Assembly (NCBI RefSeq): GCF_009909235.1
Contig: NZ_JAAAPO010000003.1
Coordinates: 124,001 to 188,000, forward strand
DNA from: Novosphingobium ovatum
GTDB lineage: Bacteria; Pseudomonadota; Alphaproteobacteria; Sphingomonadales; Sphingomonadaceae
Direction of reading: 5' to 3'
DNA: 64,000 nucleotides
Below are positions 43,218 through 50,674 of the stretch, one piece after another; the stretch's first letter is position 1; each line of letters opens with the position of its first letter. Under the pieces are notes generated by a model that did not search any database, was not told the DNA's origin, and was given only the letters and a program-made list of their open reading frames with translations. The translations under genes were made by a program, and so were the position numbers.

Positions 43218-44708
43218 TTACAGTTGCGCGGGCATGCCGTCGATCAGGATCGTCTTGCTTTCCAGATAGCCCAACAGGCCCTCCAGACCGCCCTCACGTC
43301 CCACGCCCGATTGCTTGAACCCGCCAAACGGCAGGCCAAAGTCCATGCGCAGCCCGTTCTGCCCCACAGCGCCGCTGCGGATGCGGCGGGCGATGCGATA
43401 GGCGGCCTCTGCGTCATTGGTGATGACCGAACCGTTCAGGCCAAAGGCGCTGTCGTTGGCGATGCGGATCGCGTCTTCCTCGGTGTCATAGGGGATCAGG
43501 CATAGCACCGGGCCAAAGATCTCCTCCTGCGCGATGCGGCTGGCGTTGTCGACATTGGCGAACAGGGTGGGTTCGATGAAGTACCCCTTGGTCAGATGGG
43601 CCGGACGCTTGCCACCGCATACCAGCGTGGCGGTCTTCTTGCCTTCCTCGATATACATCTCGATCCGTTCCAATTGACGCTTCATCGCCACCGGGCCCAG
43701 CATCGTGGACGGATCGTCGGAATAGCCGATCTTGACCTGCGCCATCTCGGCGGCGATCGCGGCGGCCAGTTCGTCGTGGCGCGCGCGGCTGACCAGAATG
43801 CGGCTCAGCATCGCGCAGACCTGCCCGCTCATCATGCAGATCGTGCCAGTGATCAGCTTGGCGGCGATCTCCACCGGGAAATCGTCCAGCACGATGCCCG
43901 CCGATTTGCCGCCCAGTTCCAGCGTGCAGCGCGCGATGCGGCTGCCGCAGACCTCGGCAATGCGCTTGCCTGCCACGGTGCTGCCGGTGAACGAGACCTT
44001 GTCGACGCCGGGGTTGCACACCAGATGGTCGGACGCCTCGCGGTGGCCGCACACCAGATTGACCACGCCGGCCGGCACGCCTGCTGCTTGCGCAGCTTCG
44101 GCGATGATATAGGCCTCGATCGCGGTTTCGGGGCTGGGCTTCATGATGACGGTGCAACCGGCGGCCAGCGAATAGGCCACCTTGTTCAGCATGATGCCAT
44201 AGGGCCCGTTCCACGGCGCGATGGCCGCCACCACGCCCACCGGTTCATAGGCGATCAAGCCGACAGCCGCGCCGGTGGTGGGACGCTGTTCGACGAACTG
44301 GAACGCCTCGGCCATGGCGATGATATTGTCGAACGTCATGTTCGATCCCATCTGCATCGGCCCGGCAAAGCTGGCCAAACCGCCCATTTGCAGCGTCCAA
44401 GCGCGCGCCACCTCACCCACGCGGGCGTGCAGATGGGCGGACATCGCCTTCATGTAACCGATGCGCTCGGCAGGCTGCATCCGGCCCCACGGGCCATTGT
44501 CAAAGGCATCGCGCGCGGCGGCGACGGCGGCATCCATGTCCACCTCATCAGCCTCGGCCACGGTCGAGACGACCTCCTCGGTGTTGGGGCTGATCTGGCT
44601 GATGGTGCGGCCCGAATGGGCGGCCACCCACGCCCCGCCGATATACAGGCGGTCGGGATGGGCCAGAACGGGGTCTTTGAGTTCAATGGCAGGCGGTTGC
44701 ATGGGCAT
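43218..44708 (-). CDS. NAD(P)-dependent aldehyde dehydrogenase
   Basis: 496 residues, full-length ALDH superfamily. Cofactor motifs PWNGPYG and SFTGSTVAGK are present; the catalytic pair is Glu264 (LELGGKSA) and Cys298 (SGQVCAM). EEIFGPVL and NGLRMDFGLPFGGFKQSGVGREGG complete the pattern. It likely oxidises an aromatic or phenylacetaldehyde-type product of the pathway, vanillin-like aldehydes from stilbene cleavage being obvious candidates. It is in the middle of the 46288-41180 operon. Confidence 0.93.
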   Translation of the reverse strand: MPMQPPAIELKDPVLAHPDRLYIGGAWVAAHSGRTISQISPNTEEVVSTVAEADEVDMDAAVAAARDAFDNGPWGRMQPAERIGYMKAMSAHLHARVGEVARAWTLQMGGLASFAGPMQMGSNMTFDNIIAMAEAFQFVEQRPTTGAAVGLIAYEPVGVVAAIAPWNGPYGIMLNKVAYSLAAGCTVIMKPSPETAIEAYIIAEAAQAAGVPAGVVNLVCGHREASDHLVCNPGVDKVSFTGSTVAGKRIAEVCGSRIARCTLELGGKSAGIVLDDFPVEIAAKLITGTICMMSGQVCAMLSRILVSRARHDELAAAIAAEMAQVKIGYSDDPSTMLGPVAMKRQLERIEMYIEEGKKTATLVCGGKRPAHLTKGYFIEPTLFANVDNASRIAQEEIFGPVLCLIPYDTEEDAIRIANDSAFGLNGSVITNDAEAAYRIARRIRSGAVGQNGLRMDFGLPFGGFKQSGVGREGGLEGLLGYLESKTILIDGMPAQL

Positions 44709-44747
44709 ATCCTCTTGTCTGTTCTGTGATGAGGGCAGGGGGGCGGT

Positions 44748-45356
44748 TCAGGCGCTCCACGCCCGCCCGGTAACCGGGTTGGGATAGTGATAGGGCGGCA
44801 CGTAAACCGCCGGGAAACTGTCGTAATCAACCGTCTGGGGCGCATCGGGCGGGCATTCGGGCAGCTCGCGCCCCATCGGCACGCCGCCCCCCGCCAGCCC
44901 CTTTTGCCAGTCGGCGTAATAGGTGACATAGCAATGCAGCTTGGCGATCTTCCACACGGGTTCACCAGACACATTGGCTTCGCGGACATAGGCGTTTTCG
45001 TAGGTCGCCTCGCCCACCATGTCGACGGCGCCGGCAATCGCCACCTCCATGATGGCGCGCCAGCGGCCCTGCGCGGTGTCGCCGTTCAGCGTGATCAAAG
45101 GCTGCAACTGCATATGGTTGAACACCGTGCCGGGCATCAATCCCGGCAGGCATTTCAAATAGGCGCGGATGCGGTCCTGCCCTCGAAACTGCCCGCGCGC
45201 CGCGATCTCCAGAGTGGCGTCACGGGCGAACAGGTCGGCGGCCTCGTCCCACTGCGCCTTGTCGACGTAATAGCCATAGGCGGTTTGCAGGCGGATGATG
45301 GCGCGTTCATCCTCCAGCGCGGTGATGCGGGCCAACAGGGCGGGGTCAGTGGTCAT
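44748..45356 (-). CDS. NTF2/SnoaL-like protein
   Basis: 202 residues. LEDERAIIRLQTAYGYYVDKAQWDEAADLFARDATLEIA is the same N-terminal pattern as the gene at 32788-33483 (LEDINAIRRLHWAYGYY), followed by RGQDRIRAYLKCLPGLMPGTVFNHMQLQP and the closing WKIAKLHCYVTYYADWQ. It overlaps the NmrA-like gene by four bases, so it is part of that operon. Probably a cofactor-free lyase, hydratase or cyclase; not proven. Confidence 0.83.
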   Translation of the reverse strand: MTTDPALLARITALEDERAIIRLQTAYGYYVDKAQWDEAADLFARDATLEIAARGQFRGQDRIRAYLKCLPGLMPGTVFNHMQLQPLITLNGDTAQGRWRAIMEVAIAGAVDMVGEATYENAYVREANVSGEPVWKIAKLHCYVTYYADWQKGLAGGGVPMGRELPECPPDAPQTVDYDSFPAVYVPPYHYPNPVTGRAWSA

Positions 45357-46288
45357 GGCGCGGGGGCCATGGCGGCGGCGCGCAGCATGTCGGCGTTGTC
45401 CTCGATCATCTGGCGCACGCTGCGCGCCGGGCGGCCCGTCAGGCGCAACACATCATCGGTGCAGATCGCCAGGAACCCCTCGCGGATGGCGCGGCCAAAG
45501 GTCACCATGTCGTCGCTGTTCCACGGGATGCCCTTGACGTATTGATCGTCCACCGGCTGGCGCGGGATGCCCATGGCGTCAAAGATGGCATATTGCTGTT
45601 CGTCGGTGCTGGGGATGTAGTCCACCTGCACGCCGGTCACTTCGGACAGGATCGCGGCCACTTCGCCAAAGTCCTGCATGTCGGGGCCGGTGATGTTATA
45701 GGTCTGGCCTTCGTGGCCGGGGGTGGTCAGGCATGCCACCGCGCTTTCGATGCAATCGTCGCGCCAGACCATTGCCTCCTTGCCATCGGCCGAGTTCGAC
45801 ACCCATTGCCGGCTGGCCATCATGCCCGGGCCCGCCATGATGATCATCGCATCGGCATAATGCGCGTCGCGCAGCATCGTCCAGGCACAGCCAGACGCCT
45901 TCATCAGGCGCTCGGTCTCGATATGGTCGTGGCGGACCTCGGCGGGGTTGGCGGGGTCATCAATGCCGATAAAGCTGGTGTAGAGGATATGCCGCACACC
46001 CGCTGCCGCCGCTGCGTCGATGGCCGCCTTGTGCTGGACCACGCGGGCGCCCACGCGCGTGCCGCTGATCAGCAACATCTTGTCCGCGCCCGCAACGGCG
46101 GCGGCCAGCGTCTCGGGCTTGTCATAGTCGCCATAGCGTACTTCACAGCCCTGCGCGGCGCGTGCGGCCAGCTTTTCAGGGCTGCGGGTGATCAGGATCA
46201 GGTCGGCGGCGCGGCCCATCGCCACCAGCCGGTCGGTGACGCCGCGCCCATAATTGCCGCTGGCGCCGGTAATGACGATCTTGCCCAT
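45353..46288 (-). CDS. NmrA-like NAD(P)H-binding oxidoreductase
   Basis: 311 residues beginning MGKIVITGASGNYGRGV, a Rossmann fold of the atypical SDR/NmrA-QOR2 group, with DKMLLISGTRVG and HILYTSFIGIDDP. Such proteins reduce quinones or unsaturated carbonyls or serve as redox sensors. It is the first gene of the five-gene operon; AAGGAGAGG lies before the ATG. Function in the pathway is open. Confidence 0.85.
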   Translation of the reverse strand: MGKIVITGASGNYGRGVTDRLVAMGRAADLILITRSPEKLAARAAQGCEVRYGDYDKPETLAAAVAGADKMLLISGTRVGARVVQHKAAIDAAAAAGVRHILYTSFIGIDDPANPAEVRHDHIETERLMKASGCAWTMLRDAHYADAMIIMAGPGMMASRQWVSNSADGKEAMVWRDDCIESAVACLTTPGHEGQTYNITGPDMQDFGEVAAILSEVTGVQVDYIPSTDEQQYAIFDAMGIPRQPVDDQYVKGIPWNSDDMVTFGRAIREGFLAICTDDVLRLTGRPARSVRQMIEDNADMLRAAAMAPAP

Positions 46289-46310
46289 ATATCCTCTCCT
46301 TATTGGGGTT

Positions 46311-46396
46311 CCGGCTCCAGCCCGCTCCCCCGGCCCTGCCACCCGACAGGGTAGACTTTGGGTGGCAGGGCCGGGGGAGCGGGCTGGACAAGCCGG
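46311..46396. repeat. Long perfect hairpin (28-bp arms)
   Basis: Arms 46317-46344 and 46360-46387 are exact reverse complements over 28 bases around a 15-base loop. Six further pairs (CCGGCT at 46311 with AGCCGG ending at 46396) extend the stem across a three-base bulge. It lies between the dioxygenase stop and the NmrA operon start, so it can form in minus-strand RNA; no T-run follows. Confidence 0.9.
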
Positions 46397-46438
46397 AGGT
46401 ATGGGGCGGGCGCTGTTACGCCTCGCCCCGGTATGTGA

Positions 46439-47926
46439 TTATGCCTTTGCCGCGTCCAGTTGCGCTTGGGGCACCCACCAGCCATGCACCTGCGGGCGCA
46501 GACGGGTGGGGATCACCGCGCGGGCCACCGGCCCCTTGTGCAATGCGCCACCGTCCAGCACCCAGACCTCGTGTTCAAAGCTGTCGCCCGCCGCGCGGTC
46601 CACCACCGTCACCAGCCAGCCCAGATGCGCCGGGTCATTCGAGGGCACATGGACGGGTTCGTTAAAGCTCATGCCGGGGGGCAGGGGCAGGGCATCGACC
46701 ACATGGCCGGCCTGCGGCGCGCCGTTCACAAAATCCAGCCGCAACGCGCAATTGAACATCGCGCCGACCGGACCACCGGCCAGCGGCGGGCCCTTCATGT
46801 CCGGGTCCATCGACAGCATCCAGCCATAGGGATTGGGCTGGCCCTGCATTGTGGCCGGGATCACGGGGAAGTCGCCCGGCGGGCCAACGATGGTTTCGGT
46901 TACGGCGGTGGCATCGCCCTTGGGATCGACGCTCCACCGGGTCAGCGCGCCCTTGACGTCCCACGGGGCCATGTGGATGCCCGACGCCTCGCGGATGAAG
47001 GGGAAGGCGTTGGTGTTCGACAGGCACTGGTCGAAATGGATGATGCCGTTTTCGTCCTCGAACGCGTTCATGAAGTGATAGGCCGAGACGCCCTTTGGCC
47101 CCTTGAACCAGCGCATTTCCGAGACATCGCCATAGCGCGGCATGACGCCCAGCCAGCTGTCGGTCTCCATCTCGTGCACCCAATGGTCGCCGCCCGCCTT
47201 CAGCCGTTCCAGATCGCAGGTGGTGGGATAGATCGGAAACAGCGCATAGTTTTGCGTGATGGCAAAGTCATGCATCATCGCGCAATAGGGCGCCTCGAAC
47301 CACTGCTCGCGGATCAGCTTGCCGGTCTTGTCGACGATGAAATAGCTGACCTGCTTGCCGGCCACGCCATCGGCCTCATAGCCATAGACGAACATCTCGC
47401 CGGTTTGCGCGTCGATGCGCACGTGGGCGGTCATCGTTTCGGATTTCAACGCCCCGTCAAAGTCATAGCTGCCCAGCGTTTCCAGCGTATTGGGATCCAC
47501 GCGATAGGGCTTGCCGTCTTCCTTGGCCATCAACAGGCGGCCAGCGTGCCACACTGGCGTGGTATTGGCCACGGTGCGGTCGGTGCTTTGCACATCGGCG
47601 TCATCGGTAAAGATGTTGCGATAGCGGCCAAACCGGGCGCGGCCCGCCGCATCCTCGGCCAGCCAGCGGGCGGTGCGGACATAGGCGATGTCGTAATCCA
47701 CCGTGCCATCGGCATTGAACGCCACGCGCGACACCATGCCATCGCCCGACAGCACATTGTCATCGTCAAACTTGGGCGGGAAATGCGGATCGGGCACGGC
47801 GCGGAAAAAAGCGCCCTGCACCTCGACCGGCAGCGTGCCCTCCAGCTTCAGCCCCTTCAGGCTGACTTCCTGCCCAATAGGCTGATTCAGCCCGACAAAA
47901 TGCGACGTTTGCGGAAAAATTGCCAT
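46439..47926 (-). CDS. Carotenoid-cleavage-type dioxygenase, lignostilbene dioxygenase family
   Basis: 495 residues. Four iron-binding His are in place: His168 (TAHVRID), His219 (MMHDF), His284 (AYHFMNAFED) and His481 (VHGWW). Tyr102 (FGRYRN) and Lys135 (AKED) match the Tyr101/Lys134 pair that binds the 4'-hydroxyl in LsdA/NOV1 stilbene dioxygenases, while the Phe59 position of NOV1 is Leu59. It cleaves the interphenyl C=C of a 4-hydroxystilbene to two aldehydes with O2. No signal peptide. Divergent from the dienelactone hydrolase gene, sharing the motif-bearing promoter. Confidence 0.93.
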   Translation of the reverse strand: MAIFPQTSHFVGLNQPIGQEVSLKGLKLEGTLPVEVQGAFFRAVPDPHFPPKFDDDNVLSGDGMVSRVAFNADGTVDYDIAYVRTARWLAEDAAGRARFGRYRNIFTDDADVQSTDRTVANTTPVWHAGRLLMAKEDGKPYRVDPNTLETLGSYDFDGALKSETMTAHVRIDAQTGEMFVYGYEADGVAGKQVSYFIVDKTGKLIREQWFEAPYCAMMHDFAITQNYALFPIYPTTCDLERLKAGGDHWVHEMETDSWLGVMPRYGDVSEMRWFKGPKGVSAYHFMNAFEDENGIIHFDQCLSNTNAFPFIREASGIHMAPWDVKGALTRWSVDPKGDATAVTETIVGPPGDFPVIPATMQGQPNPYGWMLSMDPDMKGPPLAGGPVGAMFNCALRLDFVNGAPQAGHVVDALPLPPGMSFNEPVHVPSNDPAHLGWLVTVVDRAAGDSFEHEVWVLDGGALHKGPVARAVIPTRLRPQVHGWWVPQAQLDAAKA

Positions 47927-47957
47927 GCATCCCCACCTAGATCTATCGGTTTTGTGA

Positions 47958-47982
47958 TTCTGTGTTTTATTAACAATCGTTA
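47958..47982. promoter_or_regulatory. Candidate operator between dioxygenase and hydrolase
   Basis: TAACAATCGTTA (47971-47982) is identical to the site at 33544-33555, and the preceding 13 bases (TTCTGTGTTTTAT) share TT, T, TG and TA positions with it. Confidence 0.65.
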
Positions 47983-48164
47983 TGAAGTGTAGGGGCGAGG
48001 GCGTCACCTTTCAAGCCCCAACTGTGCATCGTCCCCCTCCTATCTGGCTGGGCGCGCATCGGCGTGGATGGGGGCGCACCCGGTGCGCTGCCAGCCCTTG
48101 TCAGCGCGGCCCATCTGCGCCAGCCTGCGTGCCAAACCAAATGCCAGAAATTGGGAGCCAAGCC

Positions 48165-49037
48165 ATGTGTGACGACCTGACCGCCATCGAGGAAGAGGCC
48201 CGCCTGTCGGCCGCCGGGATCAGCCGCCGCGATTTTGCCGCGCAGGCCGCCGCCGCCACCGCCGCTTTGGCCGCAGCGTCCAGCGCGCAGGCGGCGGGCG
48301 TGGCGTTGAGCGAACGCGCCGTCACCATCACTACGCCTGACGGCACCTGTGACGCCCTGTTTCTGCACCCGGCCAAGGGCCGCCATCCCGCCATCATCAT
48401 GTGGCCCGACATCGCCGGCAGCCGCGAGGCCTACAAGGTGATGGGCCGCCGTCTGGCCGCGGATGGCTATGCCGTGCTGGTGGTGAACCATTATTACCGC
48501 AGCGCCCCCGCGCCGATCATGGCCACCATGTCCGAATGGCGCACGCCCGAGGGGCAGGCCAAGCTGAAACCGATGATCGCCGCCATCACGCCGGCTGGCA
48601 CCGCCAGCGATGCCAAGGCCTTTGTCGCCTTTCTGGACAAGCAGAAGGCGGTGGATACGCGGCGCGGCATCGGCAATTGCGGCTATTGCATGGGCGGGCC
48701 ATACACGGTGCGCGCGGCAGCGGCCGTGCCGGGGCGGATCCGCGCGGCGGCCTCGCTGCATGGCGGGGGATTGGTGGGCGACGCGCCCGACAGCCCGGTG
48801 AAACTGATCGCGGCGACACAGGCGCGGTTCCTGTTTGCCATCGGCCGCAATGATGACGCCCGCGCGCCCGGCGACAAGGACGCCCTGCGCGCCGCCGCCA
48901 CCGCCGCTGGCCGCCCCGCCGAGGTGGAGGTGTATAACGCCGACCACGGCTGGTGCACGATCGACGCGCCCAGCTATGACAAGCCCGAGGCGGACCGGGC
49001 ATGGGGCCGAATGCTGGCGCTCTTCAGCCAATTGTAA
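48165..49037 (+). CDS. Dienelactone hydrolase family protein with Tat signal
   Basis: 290 residues. SRRDFAAQAAAATAALAAASSAQA (Arg21-Arg22) is a twin-arginine signal, so it should act in the periplasm. The hydrolase has the nucleophile Cys175 in GYCMGG, the acid at GRNDD (Asp230/231) and His261 in ADHGW. Dienelactone hydrolases open lactones in aromatic ring breakdown; an exported one suggests a periplasmic ester or lactone. The Met of MCDDLTAIEEEARL is preferred over frames running further upstream. It is divergent from the dioxygenase gene. Confidence 0.88.
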   Translation: MCDDLTAIEEEARLSAAGISRRDFAAQAAAATAALAAASSAQAAGVALSERAVTITTPDGTCDALFLHPAKGRHPAIIMWPDIAGSREAYKVMGRRLAADGYAVLVVNHYYRSAPAPIMATMSEWRTPEGQAKLKPMIAAITPAGTASDAKAFVAFLDKQKAVDTRRGIGNCGYCMGGPYTVRAAAAVPGRIRAAASLHGGGLVGDAPDSPVKLIAATQARFLFAIGRNDDARAPGDKDALRAAATAAGRPAEVEVYNADHGWCTIDAPSYDKPEADRAWGRMLALFSQL

Positions 49038-49108
49038 TGTCGGCCCACTAGGATAGGCTTCTGCGGGCCGGGCGCGGCATGTAACCCGCCCGCCGCAGGA
49101 GGGATGTC

Positions 49109-50077
49109 ATGGGCTTTTTTCTGGTGTCGTTGCTGGCGCTGGTCGTCGTGTTTCTGGCGATGGGCGTGCGCGTTGTGCGACAGGGCTATGTCTATACGAT
49201 TGAACGACTGGGCCGTTTCACCCATGCGGCGGGGCCGGGGCTGAGCATTATCATCCCGTTTGTCGACCGCGTTGGCCAACAGGTCAACATGATGGAACAG
49301 GTGCTGGACGTGCCGGGGCAGGAGATCATCACCCGCGACAACGCCATGGTGGGCGTGGATGCGGTGGTGTTCTTTCAGGTGCTGGACGCAGGCCGCGCGG
49401 CCTATGAGGTGTCGAACCTCTATATGGCGATCATGCAATTGGTGACGACCAATCTGCGCACGGTGATGGGCTCGATGGATCTGGACGAGACCTTGTCCAA
49501 GCGGGACGAGATCAACGCCCGCCTGCTCTCGGTGGTGGACCATGCGACCGCGCCGTGGGGGGTGAAGATCACCCGCGTCGAGATCAAGGACATCCGCCCG
49601 CCCGCCGACATCAGCAACGCCATGGCCCGCCAGATGAAGGCCGAGCGGGAAAAGCGCGCCCAGATCCTGGAAGCGGAAGGGTCAAAAAGCGCCGCCATCC
49701 TGAAGGCCGAGGGCGAGAAGCAGGCCCAGATTCTGGAGGCCGAGGGCCGCCGCGAGGCCGCTTTCCGTGACGCCGAGGCCCGCGAACGCGCCGCCGCCGC
49801 CGAGGCCGAGGCGACCCGCGTGGTGTCCGAGGCCATCGCCACATCGGGCACGCAGGCGCTGAACTATTTCGTCGCGCAGAAATATACCGAGGCCGTCGCC
49901 GGTTTCGCCAGCAGCCCCAATGCCAAAACCATCCTTTTCCCGGTCGAGGCGACGCAACTGATCGGATCGCTGGGCGGGGTGGGGCAATTGGTGCGTGAAG
50001 CGCTGGGTCCGGTGGGAGCGGACACGCCGCCGCCCGCCGCCGGTATCGGCGTGCCACGCAGTGGTGGCCGCGTGTGA
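49109..50077 (+). CDS. SPFH/stomatin-like membrane protein (QmcA family)
   Basis: 322 residues. An N-terminal membrane helix (FFLVSLLALVVVFLAMGV) is followed by the band-7 domain (YTIERLGRFTHAAGPGLSIIIPFVDRV) and a long Ala/Glu-rich coiled coil (AEREKRAQILEAEGSKSAAILKAEGE...). Such proteins build membrane microdomains and help the adjacent NfeD; the pair is a common housekeeping module. Its stop overlaps the NfeD start by one base. Confidence 0.93.
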   Translation: MGFFLVSLLALVVVFLAMGVRVVRQGYVYTIERLGRFTHAAGPGLSIIIPFVDRVGQQVNMMEQVLDVPGQEIITRDNAMVGVDAVVFFQVLDAGRAAYEVSNLYMAIMQLVTTNLRTVMGSMDLDETLSKRDEINARLLSVVDHATAPWGVKITRVEIKDIRPPADISNAMARQMKAEREKRAQILEAEGSKSAAILKAEGEKQAQILEAEGRREAAFRDAEARERAAAAEAEATRVVSEAIATSGTQALNYFVAQKYTEAVAGFASSPNAKTILFPVEATQLIGSLGGVGQLVREALGPVGADTPPPAAGIGVPRSGGRV

Positions 50078-50520
50078 TGCCCGCCGGCTGGGATCTGCAC
50101 TGGGCATGGGCTGGGCTGGCGATGCTGCTGGCCGTGGCCGAAATGGTGGTGCCGGGCGTGTTCCTGATCTGGATGGCGGGGGCGGCGGGCGTTGTATCGC
50201 TGGTGGTGTGGGGCATGCCGATGTTGCCGATTGCGGCGCAGGTGGGCCTGTTTGCGGCGCTCTCGCTGGGATCGGTGCTGGTCGGGCGGCGCTATACCCT
50301 GACCCACCGCGCCGACAGCGAGGACCCCGCGCTGAACGACCGCGCCGCCCGTCTGGTGGGCGAGGTGGTGGTGGTGACAGAGGCGATCACGGCCGGTCAT
50401 GGCCGCGTGCGGCTGGGCGATGGCGAATGGCTGGCGCGCGGGGCTGACGCGGCGCAGGGCACAAGGCTGCAAGTCATCGGCATCCACGGCACCGCGCTGA
50501 TGGTGGCGCCGCTGGACTGA
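50077..50520 (+). CDS. NfeD family membrane protein
   Basis: About 147 residues: two or three membrane helices (WAWAGLAMLLAVAEMVVPGVFLIWMAGAAG) and a C-terminal OB-fold (NDRAARLVGEVVVVTEAITAGHGRVRLGDGEWLARG). Paired with stomatin-type proteins. GTG at 50074 is a possible earlier start. Confidence 0.92.
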   Translation: MPAGWDLHWAWAGLAMLLAVAEMVVPGVFLIWMAGAAGVVSLVVWGMPMLPIAAQVGLFAALSLGSVLVGRRYTLTHRADSEDPALNDRAARLVGEVVVVTEAITAGHGRVRLGDGEWLARGADAAQGTRLQVIGIHGTALMVAPLD

Positions 50521-50543
50521 GCCAGCCCGCGATCCCAAACGCA

Positions 50544-50587
50544 AACAGGCCGCCTTTTCCACATGGGAAGGGGCGGCCTGTTCGTTT
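50544..50587. terminator. Bidirectional terminator
   Basis: AACAGGCCGCC (50544-50554) pairs with GGCGGCCTGTT (50572-50582); T bases follow on the plus strand, and the A bases before it give T's on the minus strand, between the NfeD end and the second TonB gene end. Confidence 0.75.
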
Positions 50588-50674
50588 CCGGTCACAAGCG
50601 CATGAGGCAACCCGGCGCTTTGGGCCGAAAAGACCGGGCGGGCAGAGCGCGTGGCCCCATCCGCCCGGTGGGCA

